Source of the DNA: Jeongeupia chitinilytica
GTDB taxonomy: Bacteria; Pseudomonadota; Gammaproteobacteria; Burkholderiales; Chitinibacteraceae
Assembly (NCBI RefSeq): GCF_014652315.1
Contig: NZ_BMYO01000003.1
Coordinates: 124,412-188,411, forward strand
Reading direction: 5' to 3'
Length of the DNA stretch: 64,000 nucleotides
Shown piece by piece: positions 18,505-28,160 of the stretch (within the stretch, counting starts at the first letter, position 1; each line of letters begins with the position of its first letter). The position numbers were made by a program, and so were the translations under genes. The notes below the pieces were generated by a model, which did no database searches, was not told the origin of the DNA, and saw only the letters and a list, made by a program, of their open reading frames with translations.

Positions 18505-19500
18505 ATGGCAATCGTGGTGACCGGCGCAGCCGGCTTTATCGGCTCGAACATCGTCAAGGGGCTGAATGCCCGTGGCGAAACCGACATCATCGCCGTCGAC
18601 AACCTCACTCGCGGCGACAAGTTCCGCAATCTGGCCGACACCCAGATCAGCCACTTCGTCGACAAAAACGATTTCATTGCCGAGCTGGCCAGTGGCCGCT
18701 ACGACGGTGAAGTCACCGCCATCCTGCACCAGGGCGCGTGCTCCGACACCATGGAGCACAACGGCAAGTACATGATGGAGAACAACTATCAGTACACGCT
18801 GGGTCTGTTCGAATGGTGTCAGGCCGAGGAGGCGCAGTTCATCTATGCATCGAGTGCGGCAACCTACGGCAACGGCGACAACGGCTTCCGCGAAGATCCG
18901 GAATGCGAAGGCCCGCTCAACGTCTACGGCTATTCGAAGCTGTTGTTCGATCAGGTTTTGCGCCGTCGTTGGGAGGAGCTCTCCGCGCAGGCGGTCGGCT
19001 TCCGATACTTCAACGTCTATGGTCCGCGCGAATGGCACAAGGGCCGGATGGCATCGGTGGCGTTCCACAACTTCAACCAGTATCGCGAGTCGGGCAAGGT
19101 CAAGCTGTTCGGCGAGTACGGCGGCTATGTGCCGGGCGGCCATCTGCGCGATTTCGTGTCGGTCGAGGACATCGTCAAGGCCAACCTGTGGTTCCTCGAC
19201 AATGACGAAGTCTGCGGCATCTACAACCTTGGCTCGGGTCAGGCGCAACCGTTCAACGACGTAGCGTCGACCGTGGTCAATACCTGCCGTGCCGCCGAGG
19301 GCAAGTCGATCCTGACGCTCGACGAGATGGTCGGCAACGGCATCCTCGAGTACATCGACTTCCCCGATGCGCTCAAGGGCAAGTACCAGTGTCATACCGA
19401 AGCCGATCTGACACTGCTGCGCGAAGCCGGCTATACCGAAGCGTTCCTCACCGTGCAGGAAGGCGTGTCGCGTTATGTGGAATCGCTGCTTCAGGGCTGA
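18505..19500 (+). CDS. hldD: ADP-L-glycero-D-manno-heptose 6-epimerase
   Basis: HldD (RfaD) makes the heptose donor for the LPS inner core. The 331-aa extended SDR protein has the NAD(P) motif TGAAGFIGSN at the N-terminus, the catalytic YxxxK as Tyr141-Lys145 (YGYSK), and FRYFNVYGPREWHKG, typical of this epimerase. It begins 1 nt after the GH9 stop, so it is transcribed with it although the functions differ. A strong bidirectional terminator follows. Confidence 0.95.
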   Translation: MAIVVTGAAGFIGSNIVKGLNARGETDIIAVDNLTRGDKFRNLADTQISHFVDKNDFIAELASGRYDGEVTAILHQGACSDTMEHNGKYMMENNYQYTLGLFEWCQAEEAQFIYASSAATYGNGDNGFREDPECEGPLNVYGYSKLLFDQVLRRRWEELSAQAVGFRYFNVYGPREWHKGRMASVAFHNFNQYRESGKVKLFGEYGGYVPGGHLRDFVSVEDIVKANLWFLDNDEVCGIYNLGSGQAQPFNDVASTVVNTCRAAEGKSILTLDEMVGNGILEYIDFPDALKGKYQCHTEADLTLLREAGYTEAFLTVQEGVSRYVESLLQG

Positions 19501-19520
19501 TCCGACATGATGCACGCACA

Positions 19521-19545
19521 AAAAGCCGGCGAAAGCCGGCTTTTT
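19521..19545. terminator. Intrinsic terminator after hldD
   Basis: The two arms AAAGCCGGC and GCCGGCTTT are separated by a short GAAA-containing loop, with an A-run before and five Ts after, so it can work in both directions. It separates the ROK/GH9/hldD unit from the alpha-2-macroglobulin gene. Confidence 0.85.
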
Positions 19546-19616
19546 GCTTTCCGTTGATCGGGGTGGGTGAAAATTTTGTGTAAGAATGGCGGCTTGCCAT
19601 TTTCCGGGGCGCCCCG

Positions 19617-22600
19617 ATGCGTGTCTTCCATCTGTTTTCTGCCGGTGTACTGGCGCTGGGTCTGAGTACGGCCCAGGCCGCCGTCAATGTCACGACCTTT
19701 TCGCCGCAGGGCGAAGTCCGGCAGGTCGAGCAGGTGCGCGCCACCTTCTCGGCGCCGATGGTACGGATGGGTGATGTGTCGGCCGCCGCGCCGTTTTCGG
19801 TTTCCTGCAACCTGCCCGGCAAGGGACGCTGGATCGACGACCGAAGCTGGGTGATCGACATCAGCGGCGACCTGTCCGCCGAGACGGCATGCCGCTTTAC
19901 GCTCAAGCCGGGGCTCAAGAGCGTCGACGGCAATCCGGTTGATGGCAAGAAGACGTTCCAGTTCTCGACCGGCGCGCTGGCAATCGCGGAAAGCTGGCCG
20001 GATCGTGGCGAAACCGTCGAGGAAGATCAGGCCTTCGTACTGCGCTACAACGGCGCGCTGGCGGGCAAGCAGCCCCAGCTCTTCTGCAAGATCGAGGGTC
20101 TGCCCGAACGTGTGCCGGTGACGAGACTGTCCGCGGCCGATACGGCGACGTTGGTCAAGCATCTTGGCGAACAGAAACGCGCCGCAACGATCGAGGCCGT
20201 GCGCTGTGCGCAACGGCTGCCGGCCGGCAAGAAGGTCGTGCTGGCCCAGCCGCGCATTGGCAAGGCCGAGGTGCGCGAGTTCGATGTCCGGCCCGAATTC
20301 AGCGCATCGTTCAGTTGCGCGCGCGAAAACGCCAAGGCCGCGTGCATTCCGTTCAAGCCGGTGACGCTGTCGTTCAGCGCGCCGGTGCTGCAAAAACTCG
20401 CCGACAAGATCCGGCTGGTGACGCCCGAGGGCGAGCGGGCGCCGGAGCCCGATCGCGATGCACGCAACGGCACGGTCGACTCGGTGCAGTTCAAACCGCC
20501 CTTCGCCGCGCTCGGTGCGTTCACGATCAAACTCCCCGGCGATCTGGTTGACGACACCGGGCGCAAGCTCGTCAATGCGTCGGCGTTTCCGCTGGCGTTC
20601 AAAACGACAGACTATCCGCCGCTGGCAAAATTTGCCGCCGCGCCGTTCGGCATCATCGAACTCGGCGACGACGCGGCGCTGCCGGTGACACTGCGCAACG
20701 TCGAGTCCGACCTCAAGGTCGGCGAAGTGCGCGTCGGTGCGGAAACGCTGTCGGTCAACGACGACAAGGGCATGATGGCGTGGCTGGCCAAGGTGCTCGA
20801 CTACCACGAGAGTGTCGTGCCGGTGAACCGCGGCGGCAAGACCGAACAGGTCGAAACGCGGCGGCTGAGCCTGCTGAAGGGCCAGAAGGGCGTGACGCCG
20901 CTGACCTTGCCCGGTAAGCCCGATGCCAAGGGGCGCTGGCCGTTCGAAGTGGTCGGCATTCCGCTCAGGACGCCGGGCCTGCACGTGGTCGAGATCGAGT
21001 CGCGTCTGCTCGGCAAGGCACTGCTGGGTGCCAGCAAGCCCATGTACGTACGCAGTGCGGTGCTGGTGACCAATCTGGCGGTGCATTTCAAGCAGGGGCG
21101 TGACAATGCGGCCGTGTGGGTGACCACGCTCGACCGCGGGCAACCGGTGCCGCAGGCCGAGGTGAGCATCTACGACTGCAAGGGCGTCGCCCGCTGGCAC
21201 GGCAAGACCGGCGCCGACGGTGTTGCGACCGTACCGCAGGCACTGGGCCAGCCCGAGTGCAGCGGCACGACGCTCGACGGTTATTTCGTGACTGCGCGCA
21301 AGACCGACAAGGGCGTGACCGATGTGTCCTTCGTCCGCTCGGGCTGGAATCGCGGCATCGAATCATGGCGCTTCCCGTTTCCGACCAGTACCTCCGACCG
21401 GCCTTCGGTGCAGGCGCATTCGGTGCTCGACCGGATGCTGTTCCGCGCCGGCGAAACGGTGTCGATGAAGCATTACCTGCGCGTCGAGACCAGCAAGGGC
21501 TTTGCATTGCCGAAGGCGGGACAGTTGCCGGACCAGCTGCGCATCGTCCACGAGGGCAGCGGCCAGGAATACCGTCAACCGCTGAGCTGGCGTCAGGGGC
21601 GTTACGCCGATTCGAGCTTCAAGCTGCCCAAGGACGCCAAGCTCGGCGAGTACTCGATCGTGCTGGAAAAGACTGCGAGCAAGGCACGCAGCGACGACGG
21701 CTATGGCAGCAACGGCGTGACGCTGTATACCGGGACGTTCCGTGTCGAGGAATTCCGCCTGCCGGTGATGACCGGCTCACTGACCGTGCCGGCGAAGGCC
21801 GGCATCGCGCCGAAAGACGTGCCGCTCAATGTCTCCTTGGCCTACGTCAATGGCGGTGCGGCCAAAGGTCTGCCGGTACAGGTGTCGGCAATGCTGCGCG
21901 AGCGCTATGCACGCCCGCAAGGTTATGACGGTTACTCCTTCAGCCCGCCGGAGGCCAAGCGTAACGAGGCGCAGACATCGCTCGACGGCAAGGTGATGCT
22001 CGACAAGGCCGCGCTGACCCTCGACGCCAATGGCGGCGGAAAAGTAGCGGTCAAGGGCCTGCCGGCCATCGACCGGCCGTACGACATGGTGACCGAGGCG
22101 ACCTACGCCGATCCGAACGGCGAGGTGCAGACGCTGTCGCGGACCGTGCCCCTGTGGCCGGCAGCGGTACAGGTCGGCCTTGCCGTCGACGACTGGGTCT
22201 CGGTAGGGCGCGAGGCGAAGCTGAAGGCCATCGTGCTCGATACCAACGGCAAGCCGGTGGCCGGGCGCAAGGTCGTCGTCAATGCGGTGCGCCACACCTA
22301 CCAGTCGACGCGCAAACGACTGGTCGGCGGTTTCTACGCCTACGACCACGACGAACAGGTCGACGATCTGGGCAAGGTCTGCAGCGGCGAAACCGACGCG
22401 CGCGGGCTCGTGTTCTGCGATCTTGCGCTGAAGGATGCCGGCAGCATCGAGCTCGTCGCCAGTGCCGACGACGGTGAGGGTCACAGTGCCCGCGCCGCAC
22501 AGTCGGTCTGGGTCAGCAAGCAGGACGAGTTGTGGTTCGATGTTGACAACAACGACCGGATCGACGTGCTCGCCGAAAAGGAAAGCTACAAGCCCGGCGA

Positions 22601-25301
22601 AACCGCCCGCTTCCAGGTCCGCATGCCGTTCCGCAAAGCGACCGCCTGGGTGGCGATCGAGCGCGAAGGCGTGATCGAAACGCGCGTGGTCCAGCTCGAA
22701 GGCAAGTCGCCGATGATCGAAGTGCCAGTCAGTGCGGCTTGGGCGCCCAACGTTTATGTGTCGGTGCTGGCGGTGCGCGGCCGCGTCCGCGATGTGCCCT
22801 GGTATTCGTTCTTCACCTGGGGCTGGAAGGCGCCGGTGTCGTGGTGGGACGCGTACTGGAACGAAGGCAAGGACTATCAGGCGCCAACGGCAACGGTCGA
22901 TCTGGCCAAGCCGGCATTCAAATACGGCATCGCCGAGATCCGCGTCGGCGAGGCCGGCCACAGGCTGGGCATTACGGTGACGCCGGACAAGCCCGGCTAC
23001 GGGGTTCGAGAAACGGCGCAAGTCACCGTCCAGGTGAAGTTGCCTGACGGCAAGCCGGCCCCGGCCGGGACCGAAGTTGCGTTTGCCGCCGTCGACGAGG
23101 CGCTGCTCGAACTGCAGCCCAACTCAAGCTGGAACCTGCTCGAAGCGATGCTGAAGCGACGCAGTTACGGCGTCGAAACTGCCACGGCGCAGCTTGAGGT
23201 CATCGGCAAGCGCCACTACGGCCGCAAGGCACTGCCACCGGGCGGCGGTGGCGGTTTTGCGCCGACACGCGAGCTGTTCGACACGTTGCTGGTGTGGAAT
23301 CCGCGGCTGGTGCTCGACGCCAACGGGAGGGCGAAGATCGCCGTGCCGATCAACGATGCGCTGACCCGTTTCCGTTTCGTTGCGGTGGCCGATGCCGGCA
23401 CCGGCTACTTCGGCACCGGTTCGGCCAGCGTGGCGGTGACGCAGGATCTGCAACTGACGTCGGGATTTGCACCGCTGGTGCGCGAAGGGGACCAAGTCCG
23501 TGCGCTGGCGACGCTGCGCAACGGCAGTGCGCGGGCGATGAATGTCCAGATCAGCGCGCAGGCCGAAGGCTTGCCGGCGCTGCCGGTGACGAAGCTGGCG
23601 CTGCCGGCCGGCGAGGCGCGCGAGCTGGTCTGGCCGATGACGGTGCCGGACGGGCTCAAGTCGCTGAAGTGGACGCTGGTTGCCAGCGAAGTCGGTGGCA
23701 AGGCGGTTGATCGCTTGAGTTTCAGTCAGCAGGTCGAACCGGCGGTGCCGGTGACGGTGCAGCAGGCGACGCTGCGGCGGATCGATGCCGAGGTGAGCAT
23801 TCCGCTTGCACTGCCCGCGGCAGCGTTGCCGGCGCGCGGCGGCGTATCGGTGCAGCTGCAGCCGCGGTTGTCGGCCGAGTTGCCGGCGGTGCGGCGCTGG
23901 TTTGCCGACTATCCCTACGTCTGCCTTGAACAGAAGGCGTCGGTCGCGATCGGCCTTTCCGACAAGGCACGCTGGGACGCGCTGATGGCCGAGCTGCCCG
24001 TTTACCTCGATGCCGACGGGCTGGCCAACTACTTCCCGCCGCGCGAGGGCGATGCGGCCAGCGGCAGCGATACGCTGACGAGTTATCTGCTGGCGGTTGC
24101 GTCCGAGGCCGGCTGGGCGATTCCGGATGCCAGTCGCGAGAAGATGCTGCAGGGGCTGACCCGCTTTGTCGAAGGCAAGCTCAAGCGTGATGCATGGGCG
24201 CCGCGTTCGGACATCGACGCGCGCCGCCTTGCCGCGCTCGAGGCACTGAGCCGGTATGGTCGCGCCGAGCCGCGCCAGCTGGCAGTGCTGGCGATCCAGC
24301 CGAACACCTGGCCGACGGCGATGCTGGTCGACTGGTTGTCGCTGCTTGAACATCTGCCTGCACTGCCGGAACGTGCAGCGAAGCTTGCCGAGGCCGAACA
24401 GCTGCTGCGTGGCCGGCTGACGTATCAGGGTACCCGGCTGCAGTTCTCGACCGAAAAGGATGACGACTGGTGGTGGCTGATGCGCAGTGCCGACGTCAAT
24501 GCGGCGCGGTTGCTGCTGGTGACGCGCAGCCTGCCGGGCTGGAAGGATGATATGCCGCGTCTGCTGAATGGGCTGATCGGCCGGCAGACGCAAGGCACGT
24601 GGCGGACCACGACGGCCAACGTCTGGGGCTCGCTCGCCGTCGCGGCCTTCGCCAGACAGTTCGATGCCACGCCGGTGTCCGGTGCGACGAAAGTGGCGCT
24701 TGGCGATGCCAGCCGCGAACAGCGCTGGCCCGCGGCAACGCCGGTACCGATTGCGCTGCCGTGGCCTGTGGGTGGCAAAGGGGTACTGAGCCTGAAGCAC
24801 GATGGTGCCGGTGCGCCATGGGCCACCGTGCAGGTTTCGGCCGCAGTGCCGCTCAAGGCACCGCTGGGTGCCGGTTTCCGGGTCAAGAAGACCGTCAGCG
24901 CAGTCGAGCAGAAGGTGGCGGGGCAGTACAGCCGTGGCGACGTGCTGCGGGTGAGGCTCGATGTCGATGCGCAAAGCGACATGACCTGGGTGGTTGTCGA
25001 CGACCCGGTGCCGGCCGGTGCAACGGTGCTGGGTGGTGGCTTGGGGCGCGATTCGGCGATCGCCACCCGTGGCGAGAAGCGCGAGGGTGAGGCGTGGCCG
25101 GCGTACGAGGAGCGCCGCTTTGCGGGCTACCGTGCTTATTACGGCTACGTGCCGCGCGGCACGTTCTCGGTCGAGTACACGGTGCGGCTCAACAGCGCCG
25201 GCGAGTTCAAACTGCCACCGACACGCGTCGAAGCCATGTATGCGCCGGACGTGTTCGGCGTGTTCCCCAATGCGGCATTCAAGGTCGTTGATGCGAAGTA
25301 A
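19617..25301 (+). CDS. Bacterial alpha-2-macroglobulin (YfhM-type)
   Basis: Bacterial alpha-2-macroglobulins are periplasmic protease traps. The 1894-aa precursor has a signal peptide ending near STAQAA without a lipobox cysteine, so it is predicted soluble. MG-type beta domains run through about residues 25-1350. The thioester motif CLEQ is at Cys1436 inside YPYVCLEQKA, followed by the alpha/alpha thioester domain and a C-terminal receptor-like domain. The glycine-rich PPGGGGGF near 1205 falls in the expected bait/linker part. It overlaps the pbpC start by 11 nt, the same pairing as E. coli yfhM-pbpC, consistent with defence of the cell wall after envelope damage. Confidence 0.93.
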   Translation: MRVFHLFSAGVLALGLSTAQAAVNVTTFSPQGEVRQVEQVRATFSAPMVRMGDVSAAAPFSVSCNLPGKGRWIDDRSWVIDISGDLSAETACRFTLKPGLKSVDGNPVDGKKTFQFSTGALAIAESWPDRGETVEEDQAFVLRYNGALAGKQPQLFCKIEGLPERVPVTRLSAADTATLVKHLGEQKRAATIEAVRCAQRLPAGKKVVLAQPRIGKAEVREFDVRPEFSASFSCARENAKAACIPFKPVTLSFSAPVLQKLADKIRLVTPEGERAPEPDRDARNGTVDSVQFKPPFAALGAFTIKLPGDLVDDTGRKLVNASAFPLAFKTTDYPPLAKFAAAPFGIIELGDDAALPVTLRNVESDLKVGEVRVGAETLSVNDDKGMMAWLAKVLDYHESVVPVNRGGKTEQVETRRLSLLKGQKGVTPLTLPGKPDAKGRWPFEVVGIPLRTPGLHVVEIESRLLGKALLGASKPMYVRSAVLVTNLAVHFKQGRDNAAVWVTTLDRGQPVPQAEVSIYDCKGVARWHGKTGADGVATVPQALGQPECSGTTLDGYFVTARKTDKGVTDVSFVRSGWNRGIESWRFPFPTSTSDRPSVQAHSVLDRMLFRAGETVSMKHYLRVETSKGFALPKAGQLPDQLRIVHEGSGQEYRQPLSWRQGRYADSSFKLPKDAKLGEYSIVLEKTASKARSDDGYGSNGVTLYTGTFRVEEFRLPVMTGSLTVPAKAGIAPKDVPLNVSLAYVNGGAAKGLPVQVSAMLRERYARPQGYDGYSFSPPEAKRNEAQTSLDGKVMLDKAALTLDANGGGKVAVKGLPAIDRPYDMVTEATYADPNGEVQTLSRTVPLWPAAVQVGLAVDDWVSVGREAKLKAIVLDTNGKPVAGRKVVVNAVRHTYQSTRKRLVGGFYAYDHDEQVDDLGKVCSGETDARGLVFCDLALKDAGSIELVASADDGEGHSARAAQSVWVSKQDELWFDVDNNDRIDVLAEKESYKPGETARFQVRMPFRKATAWVAIEREGVIETRVVQLEGKSPMIEVPVSAAWAPNVYVSVLAVRGRVRDVPWYSFFTWGWKAPVSWWDAYWNEGKDYQAPTATVDLAKPAFKYGIAEIRVGEAGHRLGITVTPDKPGYGVRETAQVTVQVKLPDGKPAPAGTEVAFAAVDEALLELQPNSSWNLLEAMLKRRSYGVETATAQLEVIGKRHYGRKALPPGGGGGFAPTRELFDTLLVWNPRLVLDANGRAKIAVPINDALTRFRFVAVADAGTGYFGTGSASVAVTQDLQLTSGFAPLVREGDQVRALATLRNGSARAMNVQISAQAEGLPALPVTKLALPAGEARELVWPMTVPDGLKSLKWTLVASEVGGKAVDRLSFSQQVEPAVPVTVQQATLRRIDAEVSIPLALPAAALPARGGVSVQLQPRLSAELPAVRRWFADYPYVCLEQKASVAIGLSDKARWDALMAELPVYLDADGLANYFPPREGDAASGSDTLTSYLLAVASEAGWAIPDASREKMLQGLTRFVEGKLKRDAWAPRSDIDARRLAALEALSRYGRAEPRQLAVLAIQPNTWPTAMLVDWLSLLEHLPALPERAAKLAEAEQLLRGRLTYQGTRLQFSTEKDDDWWWLMRSADVNAARLLLVTRSLPGWKDDMPRLLNGLIGRQTQGTWRTTTANVWGSLAVAAFARQFDATPVSGATKVALGDASREQRWPAATPVPIALPWPVGGKGVLSLKHDGAGAPWATVQVSAAVPLKAPLGAGFRVKKTVSAVEQKVAGQYSRGDVLRVRLDVDAQSDMTWVVVDDPVPAGATVLGGGLGRDSAIATRGEKREGEAWPAYEERRFAGYRAYYGYVPRGTFSVEYTVRLNSAGEFKLPPTRVEAMYAPDVFGVFPNAAFKVVDAK

Positions 25302-27429
25302 GTGGGGAGTGGCGGTGCTTGCGCTGGCGACACTGCCGGCGTGGGCGCTGCCGACGTTCGAGGCGGTCAAGGCCGACTGGCGCTCATCGGATGCCGTGCT
25401 GCTCGACCGGCATGGCGTCGAGATCCAGCGCGTCCGTGTCGACATGAAGCAGCGGCGCGGCGACTGGGTAACGCTGGCGGAAACCTCGCCGGCGCTGCGC
25501 CATGCGCTGGTCGTGTCGGAAGACAAGCGCTTCTATGTGCACAGTGGCGTCGACTGGTCGGCTGTTGCCGCTGCGGCATGGGGCAACCTGTGGAGCAGCA
25601 AGACGCGGGGTGCGTCGACGTTGACGATGCAGCTGGTCGGCCTGATCGACGAGGACCTCCGCCGTGATCAGGGGCGGCGCAGCTTCTGGCAGAAAGCCGG
25701 GCAGAGCGTGTCGGCGCGCTCGCTCGAACATGACTGGAGCAAGGCGCAGATTCTCGAGGCCTACCTGAATCTGGTCAGCTTCCGTGGCGAACTCGTCGGG
25801 CTGTCCGCGGTATCGACAACGCTGTTCGGCAAACTGCCAGCGGGGCTCAACGCCCGCGAGTCTGCGATTGCCGCTGCGCTGATCCGTGCGCCGAATGCAT
25901 CTAATGATCGGGTCGCCGATCGTGCCTGTGTGATCCTCAAGGACATGAAGGTGGCGGACGATTGCGGCGGGTTGCGAGGCGAAACGCAGCTTGCACTGGC
26001 CCGCAAGGCGGTGCCCGATGTGCAGCCCGAATCGCTGGCGCCGCATTTCGCCCGTCAGGTGCTGGTCGGGGCCAAGGCCGGTCAGCGCATCCCGACGACA
26101 CTCGATGCCGGTTTGCAGCGTTTTGCCGACCAGACGCTGCGCCGGCACTTGCTCGAGCTGTCGCAGCGCAACGTGCAGGACGGTGCGGTCATCGTGCTCG
26201 ACAACGCGAGTGGCGATGTGCTCGCGTGGGTCGGATCGAGTGGCGGGCTGTCACGGGCGCGCGATGTCGATACCGTCGTGGCGTTGCGTCAGGCCGGCTC
26301 GACACTCAAGCCCTTCCTCTACCAGCTGGCACTCGAAGGGCGCTGGCTGAGCGCGGCGTCGCTGCTCGACGATGCGCCGCTCGATCTGCAGACGGCCAGC
26401 GGGCTCTACATGCCGCAGAACTACGCCCGTGACTTCAAGGGACCGGTTTCGGTGCGGACGGCGCTGGCGTCGTCGCTGAACGTGCCTGCCGTACGGACCA
26501 TCGAGATCGTTACGCCGAACCGCTTGCGCGACCGGTTGTATGCGCTCGGGCTGACGAGTCTGTCCGAGGCGGGCGACTACTACGGCTATTCGCTGTCGCT
26601 CGGTGCGGCTGACGTGCGCCTGGTCGACCTGGCCAATGCCTACCGGGCGCTCGCCGATGGCGGGGTCGTGTCACCACCGCGATTGCGTCGCGACACGCCG
26701 GCCGTGCCGGGCAGGCGCATTTCTGACGCGGCAACCAGTTTCATCATTGCCGACATCCTGTCGGACCGGACGGCGCGCTCGCGCACGTTCGGACTCGAAA
26801 GCGCACTGGCAACGCGCTACTGGAGCGCAGTGAAGACCGGCACCAGCAAGGACATGCGCGACAACTGGACGGTCGGTTTTTCGCGCCAGTACACCGTGGG
26901 GGTCTGGGTCGGCAATGCCAGTGGCGAGCCGATGTGGGACGTTTCGGGCATGCACGGTGCAGCACCGGTGTGGCTGGCGGTAATGAACCGGGTGCAGCAA
27001 TCGCCGTCGCGCCCGCCGACGCCGCCGTCCGGGGTCGTGGCGCAGCGCGTGGTGTTTGAAAACGGTGTCGAGGCGACGAGGCAGGAATGGTTCGTCAAGG
27101 GGACGGAGCGGGCCGAAATCAGGCTCGCAACGGCGGCGGATGCCCGGTCTTCGCCGGCGCGTATCGTCAATCCTGCGAACGGCGCGATCTACGCGCTCGA
27201 TCCAGATATCCCGCCACGCAGTCAGCGCATTGTTTTCCGTGCCGAAGGCGTCACCGGCGGCAGCTGGTGGCTCAACGGAAAGCGCGTCGGGGGCGGGGCG
27301 AGTCTGTCGTGGTTTCCGTGGCCCGGACGGCACTTGCTGCAACTGCGTACGTCCGCGGGGGCGCTGGTCGAGGAACGCCGTTTCGAGGTTCGGGGCGCGG
27401 TGGCGAAGCCGGGGCGCAAACCCTGGTAG
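25291..27429 (+). CDS. pbpC: Penicillin-binding protein 1C
   Basis: PBP1C is a bifunctional class A-type peptidoglycan synthase. The 712-aa protein has an N-terminal hydrophobic anchor, a GT51 transglycosylase domain with catalytic Glu77 in SEDKRF, and a transpeptidase domain with STLK (Ser337) and KTGTS (515-519). A C-terminal BiPBP_C beta domain covers about 630-705. ATG 25291 overlaps the alpha-2-macroglobulin stop by 11 nt. This start places the hydrophobic anchor at the N-terminus, whereas an upstream frame extension would run through the previous gene. Confidence 0.95.
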   Translation: MRSKWGVAVLALATLPAWALPTFEAVKADWRSSDAVLLDRHGVEIQRVRVDMKQRRGDWVTLAETSPALRHALVVSEDKRFYVHSGVDWSAVAAAAWGNLWSSKTRGASTLTMQLVGLIDEDLRRDQGRRSFWQKAGQSVSARSLEHDWSKAQILEAYLNLVSFRGELVGLSAVSTTLFGKLPAGLNARESAIAAALIRAPNASNDRVADRACVILKDMKVADDCGGLRGETQLALARKAVPDVQPESLAPHFARQVLVGAKAGQRIPTTLDAGLQRFADQTLRRHLLELSQRNVQDGAVIVLDNASGDVLAWVGSSGGLSRARDVDTVVALRQAGSTLKPFLYQLALEGRWLSAASLLDDAPLDLQTASGLYMPQNYARDFKGPVSVRTALASSLNVPAVRTIEIVTPNRLRDRLYALGLTSLSEAGDYYGYSLSLGAADVRLVDLANAYRALADGGVVSPPRLRRDTPAVPGRRISDAATSFIIADILSDRTARSRTFGLESALATRYWSAVKTGTSKDMRDNWTVGFSRQYTVGVWVGNASGEPMWDVSGMHGAAPVWLAVMNRVQQSPSRPPTPPSGVVAQRVVFENGVEATRQEWFVKGTERAEIRLATAADARSSPARIVNPANGAIYALDPDIPPRSQRIVFRAEGVTGGSWWLNGKRVGGGASLSWFPWPGRHLLQLRTSAGALVEERRFEVRGAVAKPGRKPW

Positions 27430-27524
27430 CAGGCAGGGTGTGGACGCGCATCGTTACAGACCCGATCGAATTGCATGACGTATGCTGTAGGCTCAAACCA
27501 ATATCTTTTACAGGGAGTGCTTTC

Positions 27525-28094
27525 GTGAAAATCGTGAACAAGCTGCTGCTGGCGATGATGATTTCTGCTGCGGTGCCGGTCTTCGCTGCCGACGATGCAA
27601 CCGCGCCGCTGTTTGCCATCCAGGAAGAAAACAAGCTGACGGTGCAGATCACCGCAATCGACGCTGCCAAGCGCAAGCTGACGGTGCAGCTGCCGAGCGG
27701 CGAACTCGCCGACGTCGATGTTGGCGCCGAGGTGCGCAATTTCGATCGCTTGAAGGTCGGTGACAAGGTGACGACGCAGATCAGTGCGGCGATTGCCTAC
27801 GAAGTCGTCAAGGGCGCTGCCGGTGTCCGCGGCACGACCGAGTCGACGGACACCTCGCGCAGCGAGCCGGGTCAGCGCCCGGGCGGTGGCTGGGTGAAGA
27901 CCGAAACGCTGACGGCCGATGTTGTCGCGGTCAACCGCAAGACTTCGCAAATCAAGGTCAAGACGCCCGACAACAAGATCGTCGAAGCGAACGTGAAGAA
28001 CCCGGCGGCACTTGAGCAGATCGCGGTCGGTGACCAGATCAGCATCATTCTGCGCCGGTCGATCGCGATCTGGGTTGAACAGCCGGCGAAGTAA
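27525..28094 (+). CDS. Secreted hypothetical protein with two similar beta repeats
   Basis: I do not recognise a named family. The 189-aa precursor starts at GTG 27525, preceded by CAGGGAG; this puts a clear signal peptide at the N-terminus (cleavage near PVFAAD). The mature part has two related segments, about residues 35-85 and 125-180. Each has the pattern LT..(I/V).A(I/V)......(L/I).V..P, then a (V/I)GD.(V/I) element. A Ser/Gly-rich linker separates them. It is probably a small periplasmic OB- or beta-barrel-like protein; its function is unknown. Confidence 0.65.
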   Translation: MKIVNKLLLAMMISAAVPVFAADDATAPLFAIQEENKLTVQITAIDAAKRKLTVQLPSGELADVDVGAEVRNFDRLKVGDKVTTQISAAIAYEVVKGAAGVRGTTESTDTSRSEPGQRPGGGWVKTETLTADVVAVNRKTSQIKVKTPDNKIVEANVKNPAALEQIAVGDQISIILRRSIAIWVEQPAK

Positions 28095-28148
28095 GGCGAT
28101 CCGGACAAAATCGGGGCGCACGCCTTCGCGTGCCTGTCATGCGGCGAG

Positions 28149-28154
28149 TATAAT
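28149..28154 (+). promoter_or_regulatory. Candidate -10 element placing the cysM start at or near the transcript 5' end
   Basis: TATAAT lies only 6 nt before ATG 28161 and between arms GCGGCGA and TCGCCGC. If used, transcription would begin at about the start codon, giving a leaderless mRNA. The -35 region is weak (TTCGCG at 18-nt spacing). Confidence 0.4.
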
Positions 28155-28160
28155 CGCCGC

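Noticed and set aside
23124..25526. 800-codon open frame on the minus strand
   Set aside because: It is antisense to the alpha-2-macroglobulin gene in GC-rich DNA; its translation is Arg/His/Gln-rich without domains, a typical shadow frame.
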